Position numbers and translations under genes: made by a program. Below the pieces are notes generated by a model that was not told where the DNA came from, did no database searches, and saw only the letters and a list, made by a program, of their open reading frames with translations. This document shows positions 33,971 through 44,134 of a stretch of DNA of 64,000 nucleotides, one piece after another. Each line of letters begins with the position of its first letter. Position 1 is the stretch's first letter. Origin of the DNA: Armigeres subalbatus (Eukaryota > Arthropoda > Insecta > Diptera > Culicidae); the NCBI RefSeq assembly GCF_024139115.2, contig NW_026942913.1, positions 248,001 to 312,000 on the forward strand. The letters run 5' to 3'.

Positions 33971-34479
33971 GTGGATTAATCTGTTTTTTTTTTAATTTTT
34001 ACTGTTTAAACTCTTCTGAGTTTCCTGCGGGATTTATTATAAATTACCTTAGCTAAATCAGCTGAAGTATCACGGGAAATTCTTCTGAGCTTCCACTAAA
34101 ACTTCTTTGATGCGCCATGAAAACTCTTCTGAATTTCCATTGAGAAATCTTAAAAATTCCAGGAGACATTCTGGTTAACAGGTAATTCATCAAATTTGTT
34201 CAACTTTTTCTTTTTTTTTTAGAAATGTTCTTAATCTGTGAGCGGATTGTTCGAAACATGAATCAGAGAAAAAATCGCAGAAGGGAAGCACAAGAAATTG
34301 ATTCTTGATTGATTCTAGGAGCTCCGAAAAATGCCTTATAGTTAACAATGACCAGATGTTTGAATTTGCTTGAATTTGAGAGGAAAAAATGGGAACCAGA
34401 TGAATATTTTCACTGACTAGCTAATTTGAGGATCATTTGTTACAGGTTCCTAGAGTGTCGGTGCTGAATCTATACCATT

Positions 34480-35520
34480 TTGTCGAAAGACATTTCGTCG
34501 AATGACATTTAGTCGAATGGTATTTGGTCGAAAGGACTTTTGGTCGAAGGGACATTTAGTCGAAAATGAATTTTTATTCCATTAGAGACGTATGATGTTT
34601 GGTTGAAAGGAAACTACGTCGAAATGTCATTTTGTCGAATGGACATTTAGTCGAAATCAGATTTTAGAATTAAGAATCTTCGTACATTTGGCCAAATGAT
34701 GTTTGATCAAAACGACATTTGGTCGAAAGCAAAATTTCGATTTATTCATAGATAGTACATTTAGAAAGAATAGTCGAATGGTTCATAAACAGAATGAATA
34801 ATAGGAAAACGATGAATAATTCCGACTGGATATTGACTTTGGTGAACCACTCTAACTGACTATGATGAATCCATACCACCTGGTCAAACGATATTTAGTC
34901 GAATGATGTTTCGTCAAATAACACTACAGACATTAACTCATATGACATATTTTCGGCCAATAATTAACGAATTATAATTGGAAGGAAATTTTATACTGAA
35001 CAAATTATTGCATAATTATTGAGTGAAAAAAAAAGTGTCAACGAAAAAATAATAAAACCATTTCCATTCGACCAGATGTCCCTTCGTCTAATCGAATTAT
35101 TCATTTTACTAGTTTACCTATTACCGACTAAAGCTCGCTTTCAAATTTCGACAAGATTTCCATTCGATTAAATGTACTTTCGATCAAATGCCCATTCTAC
35201 CAAATGTCATTCGACTAAATGTTAATTCGACTAAATGTCTCTTAGACCAAATGTCCTTTCAACTGAATCTAATTCGAAGAACTGTCCCACAGTCGTCGGT
35301 GACCAACCCTAAGCTAGACGACAAAATTGAAGCTATATAATTTCGTCGAATGACATTTAGTTTAAAGAACAAAACATCGAAGGGACAATGGAAATTTTGT
35401 CGAAAGCAGATTTTAAAATGAAGAATTTTCGTACGTTTGGACGAATGAAATTTGTTCCAAAGGACATTGAATGGACATTTTGGTCGAATGGACCTCTAGT
35501 CGAAAGCAGAGGAGGCATTG
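34480..35520. repeat. Foldback array of about 20-bp TCGAAnGACATTTnG units
   Basis: From 34480 to 34930 the plus strand repeats 'tcgaatgacatttagtcgaa' with variants. From 35070 to 35290 the complementary words run ('attcgactaaatgtc'), and 35340-35510 has the forward words again. The two main blocks form a very large imperfect inverted repeat. The open frame at 35388-35597 lies in it and is not a gene. Confidence 0.75.
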
Positions 35521-36349
35521 CGCACCTCGACTACAGTCGAGCAAACCATCCAAACTGCTATACGAAAGAGCTGTTGAAAGGAGAAGCGCACGATTGAACT
35601 TCCTCACGTCCATTCACGTCCACGTCCATCCATCATTTTTGTAAAATATCTTGAAATTTCGAAATGTTTCGCAAAAAATCGAAACATGTACTGTGCAGTG
35701 TTATCTGTTTATACACACAGAAAAAAATATTTTAAAAACAATAATATTTGACATAAATTCAAAAAGAATTCCGCATTGTTTTGGCGGTAATAAGAATACA
35801 AAAGAAATACGACTGGAAGATTAGGAGCAAAACAAAACGAATCGTTTTGACTAAATTAGACTGAGAAAGCCACACAATAAAACGGTAATAAGAATTATTG
35901 TTGTTTCAACAATCCATTATTGTTGTTTTCAAAAGATTTTCGTAAGCTCGAACTTTATAAAGGTCTTTTGAAAGCTTCGATCGATAAAAATAGTATTGTT
36001 GATTCAATAAGAAATCTATGTTTGATCCAACAAGAGATTTATGTTTGATTCAAAAGCCAATTTTTTTTTAATTAAATAGAATTTCTTTTTGTTATTTTGA
36101 TTGATTTTATTAATCATTTATTTATTATGTTTATTTTTATAATTTCAAATTTCTAGTGTCTATAACTTTTACAATATTTTTTCACTTTTTTTAGCTTTCA
36201 ATTTCCGCCTCAGTGCCATAAGGGTAGGGATGGAACCAACATTCGCCAAGCTGAAAAAACAATTTTTGCATTTGTAATATGGAACATAAAACGCATAATT
36301 AATTTGTTTGATTGTGCAGTTATTTCACTTACCTATTTAACATGCATTA

Positions 36350-36560
36350 AACGATTTTTTGTTTGTTAATCCCCCATGCATTTAGGGGTCTCCAGTTGGC
36401 CTTGCGAGCAAAGGCGTAGGATTCCGCCACTGAAAAATAGTTTCTCCAGATTTTCGAATTGCTGAAATAGTAAAAAGAAATAAGCAGATTTAAACAGATT
36501 TTCCTGCATTGATGGAAAAAATATACAAAACGTACCTTGATATATGGCAAATATCCCTCG
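36350..36560 (-). other. Unidentified exon-like frame
   Basis: The minus-strand frame ends SVAESYAFARKANWRPLNAW then GINKQKIV and a stop, and is preceded by tttttactatttcag, a good 3' splice-site-like sequence, at about 36460-36475. Two frames are open here, and the one quoted has the more protein-like composition. No family is recognised. It may be part of the surrounding repeat. Confidence 0.3.
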
Positions 36561-36936
36561 CAATCACTAGAAATTTTTTGAAATTTTTACAAATTGTGTC
36601 ACGCGATTGTTTACACTTACACTAAAATCAAGTTGAACATTTCAGAATGCCTATATTTTTTCCGAAACATATATATTTTATCATCTTATGTTTGATGGGT
36701 AATTGATTAGACTACTACAGAGCGAAAACATGTTCGATATTTCTGTAAGAACCATATCGCGAATCGCCACTAAATCTGTTGACACCCCACAATATATTTG
36801 TATATCGAAACATATGATAGAAAACGTATTTTCGCGGTAAAATCATGAATGTCAGTGATAATTTTCACTGACTAGGAAGTGCTTCTACGTTTCCAATATG
36901 GCTATCATTAATCCCGTTAAGACAAATGCTGCTCTT

Positions 36937-37032
36937 CCTAGTAACATTTTTAGTTTTATTACGGTGATGAAAAATATTATTTGCTCTACATGAAATTTAT
37001 AAAACCAGCATAAAACTAAAATGTTACTGGGG
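36937..37032. repeat. Small MITE with CCTAGTAACATTTT ends, copy 2
   Basis: cctagtaacatttttagttt and aaactaaaatgttactgggg are inverted around a short AT-rich centre. It is the same family as 32643-32728. Confidence 0.75.
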
Positions 37033-37120
37033 TTATTAAACACCGTTATAAACACTTTGCAAAGCAAATATTATTATTGAGCTTATTGACACATAAAGGA
37101 TACGAATCATTATATTTTTT

Positions 37121-37570
37121 TTGGAAAAGATTGTCTATTTTTTACACAAAAACGTACATGGCCAGCCGACATATAAAATTGTATGTTTTCGATCAGTTGT
37201 CGAATCTCCTATATTGTGTATCCGGAAAAAAGTTAGACCACTTTTTATACCGAAGTTGGATTTTTCTCCAGATACAGGCAACTTTCCCAACTTCAGAAAT
37301 AGTGCGCTGGATTCGCCTAAAGATGCGCTAAACAACACATCAATTAGTTTGACAGATAAAACTTCGGAAGAAAGTTCGGTTCGGAAGTCCCGACTTCCGA
37401 ATTCTAAGTTGGTGCTACGCCGACAATATATAATGCCAACTAACAACCTTTTATGGTACGTTTTGACAAGGCAAGTAAATAATTCAACACAATTGATTTC
37501 AATTGACTGGCAAAAAGGTAAACATGTTCACCTTTCTTTTAATTCAAGTGAGCTGCAAGAAGGCGTTTGA
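37121..37570 (+). other. Unidentified 149-codon open frame
   Basis: The frame begins MEKIVYFLHK and is long for this AT-rich DNA, but no domain, signal peptide or membrane segment is evident. An overlapping frame at 37077-37331 and an opposite one at 37135-37446 weaken the case. It could be chance or a transposon relic. Confidence 0.2.
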
Positions 37571-38013
37571 ACGTTCAATTCAAGCGACTTATCTAATTCA
37601 CTCGCCTTGTCTAAAATTAGCACTGACGTCTAAAATTCATTACAAACGTTACAACCATTGAATGGTTAGTGCAATGTTATATCAAAGAAACCATGTTAAA
37701 AAAATCCACAAATAAATACCTACTGAGGATGTTTTCAAATGTGTGAATTGACATAACTTGAGCTTTCTCAAAAGCTCATTTCAAACAGTATTGTTGAAAC
37801 AATAATATTTCGTTATTGATATTATGTTACCAAATCTTGTAACAATAATATTTGTCATATTTTCAATTAAATGTTAACAGTTAATATCAACAATCCCATT
37901 TTTTAATTCAATGTAAACAGTTTTCTGTCCGTGTATGTGTTTATATTTATTGAGACAGGGCTGCCCAACGTAAGGCCCGCGGTTCCATTTTTTTTGTGGC
38001 CCGCAGCGCACAG

Positions 38014-38765
38014 TGGTGCGTTTGGCGAAAATCGTGAACTTTTTTTACCACTTCAGGGTGTTATTTTTTAGCATCGGTGTCTTCGGCAATAAATTTTACA
38101 AAAATATGGCGCATCGAATGACGAAAAGTTGTAGTTCCAATTTTTGCCACAGGTGGTGCTGCAAAATGTAACTTCTTTATTAAACAATTTTTAAATATGG
38201 TGTCTTTGGCAAAGTTGTAGTGTAATTTATTATGAATTTTATTGCTGAAGACACCGAGTGTCCATCTATCATCGTTTTTGAAATACGGGCGTTTTTTTAT
38301 GGACAGACCCTAAAAGAACAGTATTTAAAGGTATTTTCGAAACATAACTTGTTATCGGCTATTTAAGGTCGAAAAAAGTGATATTTGAAGACTAAATATG
38401 CAACAGAGGGGCAAATTGGGGAAAGGAAATCCCCACAGGATTTAAAATATCTGGTCTGTAGTTTCATATGCGTATAATTTTGTCTGTCTCCACGTGTATC
38501 CAAACAAGTATTTCTAAATTTCATAAATCGAAAGAAGTGCAGCGTGAAGCTATTTTTCTGTTCTCTTCATCCAACTATTTCACGCAATGAAAATCTGACG
38601 TCATACGCTTCTAGAGATGTCGTAAAATCCCTTAATTTGAACTACAACTTTTGGTCATTCGATGCGCCATATTTTTGTAAAATTTATTCCCGAAGACACC
38701 GATGCCAAAAAGTAACACCCTGAAGTGGTAAAAAAAAGTTCACGATTTTCGCCAAACGCACCAAT
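38014..38765. mobile_element. 752-bp foldback element with TTGGTGCGTTTGGCG ends
   Basis: The left arm (ggtgcgtttggcgaaaatcg, then 'ccacttcagggtgtta' and 'atcggtgtcttcgg') is repeated inverted at the right over about 150 bp up to 38765. The centre (38190-38600) is unique and non-coding. It interrupts the left end of the hAT relic. Confidence 0.8.
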
Positions 38766-38879
38766 GTGCAGCGTGTGGAAAAAAAATACTCCATAACCGG
38801 CCCGAAAGCTTTTCTATGTGGCTCGAGAAGCTGCTTCTTATTATTTATTAATAAATACTGTAAAAACGTATTACAGATT

Positions 38880-39129
38880 AAAAAATGAAATCTGGGCATG
38901 CACGAATACGAATAATGTAGCACGGAACAGTTTTGCTGCTAATGAGATTTTGACAATACGAATGAAACCTTTCCAGGATGGAAAACTGGTTGGGAAATGC
39001 ATATCATCTGTTGCTGATATCGTGTGCTCTAAATAAAAAGTCTCCTGCAGTAGCATTAGTTGCTCGTAAAGAAGAATGAAGGGTTAAAGTTCTCACTTTA
39101 ACAGCCACACACAGCCACCTACTTGCTCG
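38880..39129 (+). pseudogene. hAT transposase relic, N-terminal part
   Basis: The frame 38909-39033 reads NVARNSFAANEILTIRMKPF and DGKLVGKCISSVADIVCS. This matches the pattern '...MKPFsDGElVKeCllavAdivCpeK' seen before the catalytic core of hAT transposases of the ZBED/GTF2IRD2-like type. After a stop, further coding-like DNA runs to ...ttgctcg at 39129, where the errantivirus begins. A transposase of this type would cut and join DNA through a DDE-type RNase H fold. Confidence 0.6.
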
Positions 39130-39392
39130 AGTTCGCGTTCTCGCGTTTGGGATTTCTTTTTAAAAAAGACCCAAGTCGATTGACTACTAAACTTAAACTG
39201 ATTTATTGTCTTAATGTAACCTACCACCTAACCTAATAATGCCATATCAGCACCCTACACCTGGCCTCGATGCCAATCGATGATACTGCTGACCGAGCTC
39301 CGTGCCGTCGCCGTTGCCGAGGGCACCCAAATCGCTGACGTCGGTGGTGCCATCGATGGAATGTGCTAAGTCCGGGTGGCCGGGCGTTAACT
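39130..39392 (-). repeat. Copy A 3' LTR
   Basis: This 263-bp LTR follows the end of env and a short purine tract (complement of cgaccttcctt, 39393-39403). Confidence 0.93.
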
Positions 39393-39401
39393 CGACCTTC
39401 C

Positions 39402-40935
39402 TTAGAGATGAACCTCCTGGTTCATAGTATCCACTATGGAAAAGGTTTTGAAATTTTCCAAGCCCTGCCTAGGTTCCTTTGCTCCATGATGTTCCTTGTT
39501 GCTTGGTACCGTCTGCAGCTTGATCTTGGTAGTCCTATGGAAGAAAATACTGAAGAAAATAGCAATACCGATTATGATGGGGAGGATTGCAATTCCTCCA
39601 AACAGTGGCCAATGTGGAAAATGTAGGCTTTTGGTTTCCAAGCGAAGTAGATCCAACTCCTTTCGGGTTTCTGACTGGAGTTTGTGGAGATGTTCCATGC
39701 TGATGTTCAAAACGTCTCCGTTTTTAGAGATGGTTATCCCGTCCAAAGGAGATATATCGGTTTTCCGGCAATGTTTCTGGTTTTACTTGTGTATGGGACA
39801 CCATTGATCTGTATGGTGCAATTCTCGTACTGGATTAAATACGATCCAGAGAGGATCCTCTCAGAACCGCTGCAATCGGATGAAAAGGTGAAGTTTTGGC
39901 AGTGTTGACAAGTATATGGTGTGTGTCAATTGAAATGACTTCTTGTTGGATAGGGTTTGATGTATAGTTGCAGACAGCTGTTTTTCCGTCCAAGAGATTG
40001 GGTATACATGAGGAATCGGCTACTTCAGTATCTTCCAAATTGTAAATTGTTGGTTCTAGCGTGTGGACTGTAAATTTTTCAGATGGGTGGATTAAGAAAT
40101 ATTTCTTGGTCGTGTGTATTTGTTGTCGATTGTGGAAGGTTGGGCAAACAAGGATCTTATGAAAACTCGAGGATCCAATTTCGGCAATTTGATGAACAGT
40201 ATGATCTCCTGGTTGTTGGTGGCTATTGAAGTAGTGGCATAGGTGACAACTTCGGCTGACGAATGGACAGTTACATTTTCCTCTCCAAATCTTTCCTAAA
40301 CATTTCCTTCTCATTTTTAGTTAATATTTTCCCATTTAAAATCCCTAATTTAGCTAACATTATCGTATCTATTATATCTCCAATTTTCTCGTTTAAATCT
40401 TTAAGGTTAAAGAGAATGTTTATTGAATATAGCTCTGAAGATTTGTTCTTGAATAACTGAATAGCTTCTTTAGTCTTGAAAACGGATTCCTTTAGCTGAA
40501 GAGTCATTTCTCTGTTAATTTTGACTTGCTTGTTATTATTGTAGATGAGATTGTTAATGCTATTGTTAATCAATTTTAAATCATTTGCATCAGGTGACCC
40601 AGCAATAAATTTCCAAACAGTTCCTACAGCATCCCATCTTCTTTGCCTTCTAATAGGGATTATACTTTCCAAAGACTTATTAATTTCATCGAATTTTGTA
40701 GTATTATTTCCGAAAATTGGTTTTATCTATTTCATCAAATCTATTCCTGAGATCTACGACATGTGTTCTTAATGACTCTATGCTGAAGTGATGGATGTAA
40801 CGATACGATGAATATTTTAATCTGCTCATTCCGTGGTCGAAGACGAAAATAGGTTGTTCCAGTCGTTGTATGTGTAACGTCCATGTTTCTGTCAGTAGGG
40901 ATGAGATTCTGAAAAGGTTGGAGTTTGTCAGTCAA
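39402..40935 (-). pseudogene. Copy A env: retrovirus-type envelope glycoprotein, frameshifted
   Basis: An N-terminal frame (40935-40741) is followed, one frame over, by the main body. The body has a basic cleavage-type site RRQRR and the adjacent fusion-peptide-like region (near 40640), a long helical region, several N-X-S/T sites and a C-terminal membrane span (about 39520-39470, IIGIAIFFSIFF). This layout is that of insect errantivirus Env proteins, which give membrane fusion. Breaks occur near 40745, 40290, 39895 and 39745, so the copy is not functional as read. Confidence 0.87.
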
Positions 40936-41015
40936 ATTTGTCTGATTTTTATGTCGTTTTTGTGGACACGTCTACCGTCATCTGTTTTATTGTGCTTTTA
41001 TTGACCTTAGCTATT

Positions 41016-42004
41016 TTAATCTTTTTTATATCGTGGGGTCGTTTTTACTCTACGTCTTGTCTTTTCGTATGCGTCAATTCCTGCTTCAATTTCTGTATGT
41101 TTTGTCTTTTGATTGTGACGTTTCAGGTCTTTAGTCTGTGTCGCCAGCAAATTTCTATAAACGGTTTCACATATTGTCGAGCTTTGAGAGCTGGGAATGA
41201 CTACTTCGTATGGGGGATGTTTCGTGGTGGAGTGAATGGTGTTGTTGTACTTTATTATTGAAATGTCCATGATTTCTTGTAGGGTTTGATTTGGATTCTC
41301 AGCTTTGCTTATTCGATAAATTTCTAGTAAAGTCGAATGGAAGCGTTCTACGATCCCATTCATCTCGCTTCGACCAGTAGCCACTATATATGGCGTGATT
41401 TTGTTGGTGTTATAAAAATTTACTAGCTCACCCGTCATGAATGACTTTTCCTGGTCCATGACCAAGGTTTCAGGAAAACTAAATTTTGATAACACTTCCT
41501 TTACAGCCGGAATAAGGTCTACAGCGGCTCTCGATTCAATTAAACGAGCTTGAGCATACTTTGAGAATTTATCGACATAAGTTAAGTACTGAAGATTGTC
41601 TATGAAAAGAATGTCGATGTGAGCTATTTGAAACGGTCGATTAGGTATTGGGGTTTTGGATAGGGAAGTGAATAGGGCTTCTATCATATTTATTTTCATG
41701 ATAAATTCGGCAATTTTTATAAAGTCATGCAATTTTTGAGAAAGCTTTGGAAAATAAAACTTCCTCAAAAGCTGCCATTTATTTTCATCTGCGCCGCGGT
41801 GCGCACGATAATGTTCTTTGTGTATCAAATCCCACTGCTCGTTCTCTTCTCGGACATCCTGGAGTTGACGTTGAGTGAAACGGATTTTAACAGCTTTTTA
41901 TCTCCAAAGTGAGTTTTATACACTTCCTGTAATTTACCCATAATTTCCTCAGTTGTTAAGAGTCCGTTTAACTTATTAACATCAAAATGGTTTTTCAATA
42001 CCTG
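41016..42004 (-). pseudogene. Copy A pol, last part: integrase
   Basis: It contains part of the HHCC zinc domain (HKEHYRAHRGADENKW) and the DDE core: AHIDILFIDNLQYLTYVDKF, LVMDQEKSFMTGELVNFY and GRSEMNGIVERFHSTLLEIY. A short deletion near 41700 has removed the cysteine pair seen in copy C. A basic C-terminus follows. Together with the fragment at 49109-51262 it made one polyprotein before copy B inserted. Confidence 0.88.
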
Positions 42005-42267
42005 AGTTAACGCCCGGCCACCCGGACTTAGCACATTCCATCGATGGCACCACCGACGTCAGCGATTTGGGTGCCCTCGGCAACGGCGACGGCACGGAGC
42101 TCGGTCAGCAGTATCATCGATTGGCATCGAGGCCAGGTGTAGGGTGCTGATATGGCATTATTAGGTTAGGTGGTAGGTTACATTAAGACAATAAATCAGT
42201 TTAAGTTTAGTAGTCAATCGACTTGGATCTTTTTTAAAAAGAAATCCCAAACGCGAGAACGCGAACT
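42005..42267 (+). repeat. Copy B 5' LTR
   Basis: It begins AGTTAACGCCCGGCC and ends GAGAACGCGAACT. It is identical to the 3' LTR and carries the GGATC variant where copy A has GGGTC. Confidence 0.95.
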
Positions 42268-42285
42268 GGCGCCCGAATAGGGACC
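42268..42285 (+). other. Copy B primer-binding site
   Basis: GGCGCCCGAATAGGGACC immediately follows the LTR. It closely resembles the retroviral tRNA-Lys primer site TGGCGCCCGAACAGGGAC. Confidence 0.8.
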
Positions 42286-42843
42286 CGTCGACGTGGGAAT
42301 AGTATAAGTGTCCGGTAGTGAAAAATCGTTCAACAAGTGAAGTGTAAAAATCCTCAAAGTGATCTATCACACCATTGGTGGAAGGAGCCAAACACCACAC
42401 CCTAGGTTCAACGAGCCTACCCTACGGACGAAGCGAGGATCAGGACACCGCATCCAGCCGGATCGATCGTTATTAGGGCCCGGAGTAGCCGTCAGCAGCA
42501 AAACGGACCAACCTGAAATAACTGCCTGGTTCTCCCCATAGACGGAGTCCCGCTATCAAAAATCATCCCAGGAAAACCCAGGAAGTCCAACGGAGGATGT
42601 TGGCAATTTTACTGTAAGTTTCTTTTATTTTATTCAATCAAACAAGTGCTAGTGATAGTTTGTTAAATCCGAAAAGTGTGAGTGAAATTTTTATTCCAAT
42701 ATCTCAAAAGTTTTAATTTTTGCTCCTATCTTAGTGATTTTTTTTATTACGGTGATTTTGTCGAAGTTCTCCTCAAGCTCTTGCCCAATTTGCTCAATAT
42801 TTTACCGAAGAAGAAATCGCGAGTAAATTTCTATTACTCAAAT

Positions 42844-44134
42844 ATGATGAATCCTAACCCTAATCCAGTGCCCCCGCCTCCTGCTATGAGCATTCAACAG
42901 TTTATTGATTTAGGCAAAGTTCCAGATTTTGTTAAGGAAATTAAAATTTTCAAGGGTGATCCTACCAGACTTATTGATTGGATCACCGATGTTGATTCCA
43001 TTCTCAGAACTTACCGCGACAACGGTGCGACACCGTCGCAAATTAATATCCTTGAACGGTCAGTGCGCCGGAAAATTGATGGCGAAGCTGCCGATATTTT
43101 GAATGCGAATAATGTCTCGTCCTCTTGGACGGATATAAAAAACACGTTAATCCTGTATTATCGTGACCGACGCGATGTTAAGACGTTAGATTTCCAATTA
43201 ACATCTATAAGAAAATCTGCCGAGGAAAGCCTCAGCAGCTATTACAGCCGCGTCAATGAGTTATTATCATTGATAATTGCTCAGATACAAACGGACGATA
43301 AACTGCGACCGAATGCCGCAGCACATATCGACTACTTCCGTGACAAGTCACTCGATGCATTTATCAGAGGATTGGATAAACCTCTGAGCATCCTGTTAAA
43401 AAGTACAAACCCAAAAACTTTGGGTCAAGCTTACAACTTCTGCACCGAATATTATAATTTAGATATCCGTTCTGCCCCCTTCCGAAACGAACATGGTGGC
43501 CAATCATTGCCTAAGCCAAAGGAACCTCCAAAAATACCTCCCAGGACACAGTTTTTAAATCCCAAAATTCTACTACCGCCACCATTACCTCAAAGAAGGC
43601 CTAGTGTGCCTCAAAATTATGCTTTACCTCCCAGAGTCCCCTTGCAAACCAACCCATTTAGGCATCAGCCTTCCCAAAATGCATTCTCATACAATCCATT
43701 TTCACAAAACCCTTCAGGTCACCTCAAACTTCCCAAAGAGTAGAAGCCATGGAAGTTGACCTGAGTCAACAATCGAAATTCGTAAATTATGGTAATCGGC
43801 CGCCAATGAATTTAAAAGGCCAGCTTCTCAACAATATCACCAAAATGTCAAACGACAAGCACATCCGTTAGAAAACGCATACCCTGTTTATGATTATTAT
43901 GATAATTACGATAATTACAACCAGTATGCTTATCAGTACGATCAACCGTGCTACAACGAGTGCTATCCAGATTATCCGAGCCCATATCCCATGCAGGACG
44001 GCTCATATGACGAAGCGCCTCCTGCTGACAGCTTTGAAATAGGAGAAGCCTCTGGTACCGCTCCGCCAAAACAGAATGCTACTGAACAACAAGAACAGCA
44101 CGCAAATTTTTTAGAATGGCTCCCCCGTTGGTAA
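42844..44134 (+). pseudogene. Copy B gag, one frameshift
   Basis: It starts MMNPNPNPVPPPPAMSIQQF at 42844, the only copy with an intact start. The open body runs to about 43711, where one C is missing from a run, causing a stop at 43743. The Tyr-rich C-terminal part resumes to 44132-44134. No CCHC knuckle is seen, as in other errantivirus Gags. The end overlaps the pol frame at the slippery site. Gag would form the core of the particle. Confidence 0.88.
44107..44113 (+). promoter_or_regulatory. Probable -1 ribosomal frameshift site between gag and pol
   Basis: TTTTTTA, in the frame T-TTT-TTA of gag, stands 19 bases before the gag stop. A shift by -1 enters the frame of the protease (RMAPPLVTPTM). 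The same heptamer is kept in copy C but is one T short in copy A. Confidence 0.65.

Larger units (their letters stand above)
35714..37937. mobile_element. Possible element with ACACAGAAAA / TTTTCTGTCCGTGT ends
   Basis: The left end acacacagaaaaaaatattt and the right end gtaaacagttttctgtccgtgt are roughly inverted, and 'aacaataatattt' recurs near both ends (35740 and 37800-37870), often inverted. No target duplication was identified. Two unexplained open frames lie inside, so the boundary call is tentative. Confidence 0.35.

Noticed and set aside
38818..39056. Plus-strand frame as an independent small gene
   Set aside because: Its sequence fits the hAT transposase relic and continues after the errantivirus nest.
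39363..40460. Plus-strand open frames through copy A (and matching ones in copies B and C)
   Set aside because: They are antisense shadows of env and appear in all copies because the copies are nearly identical.
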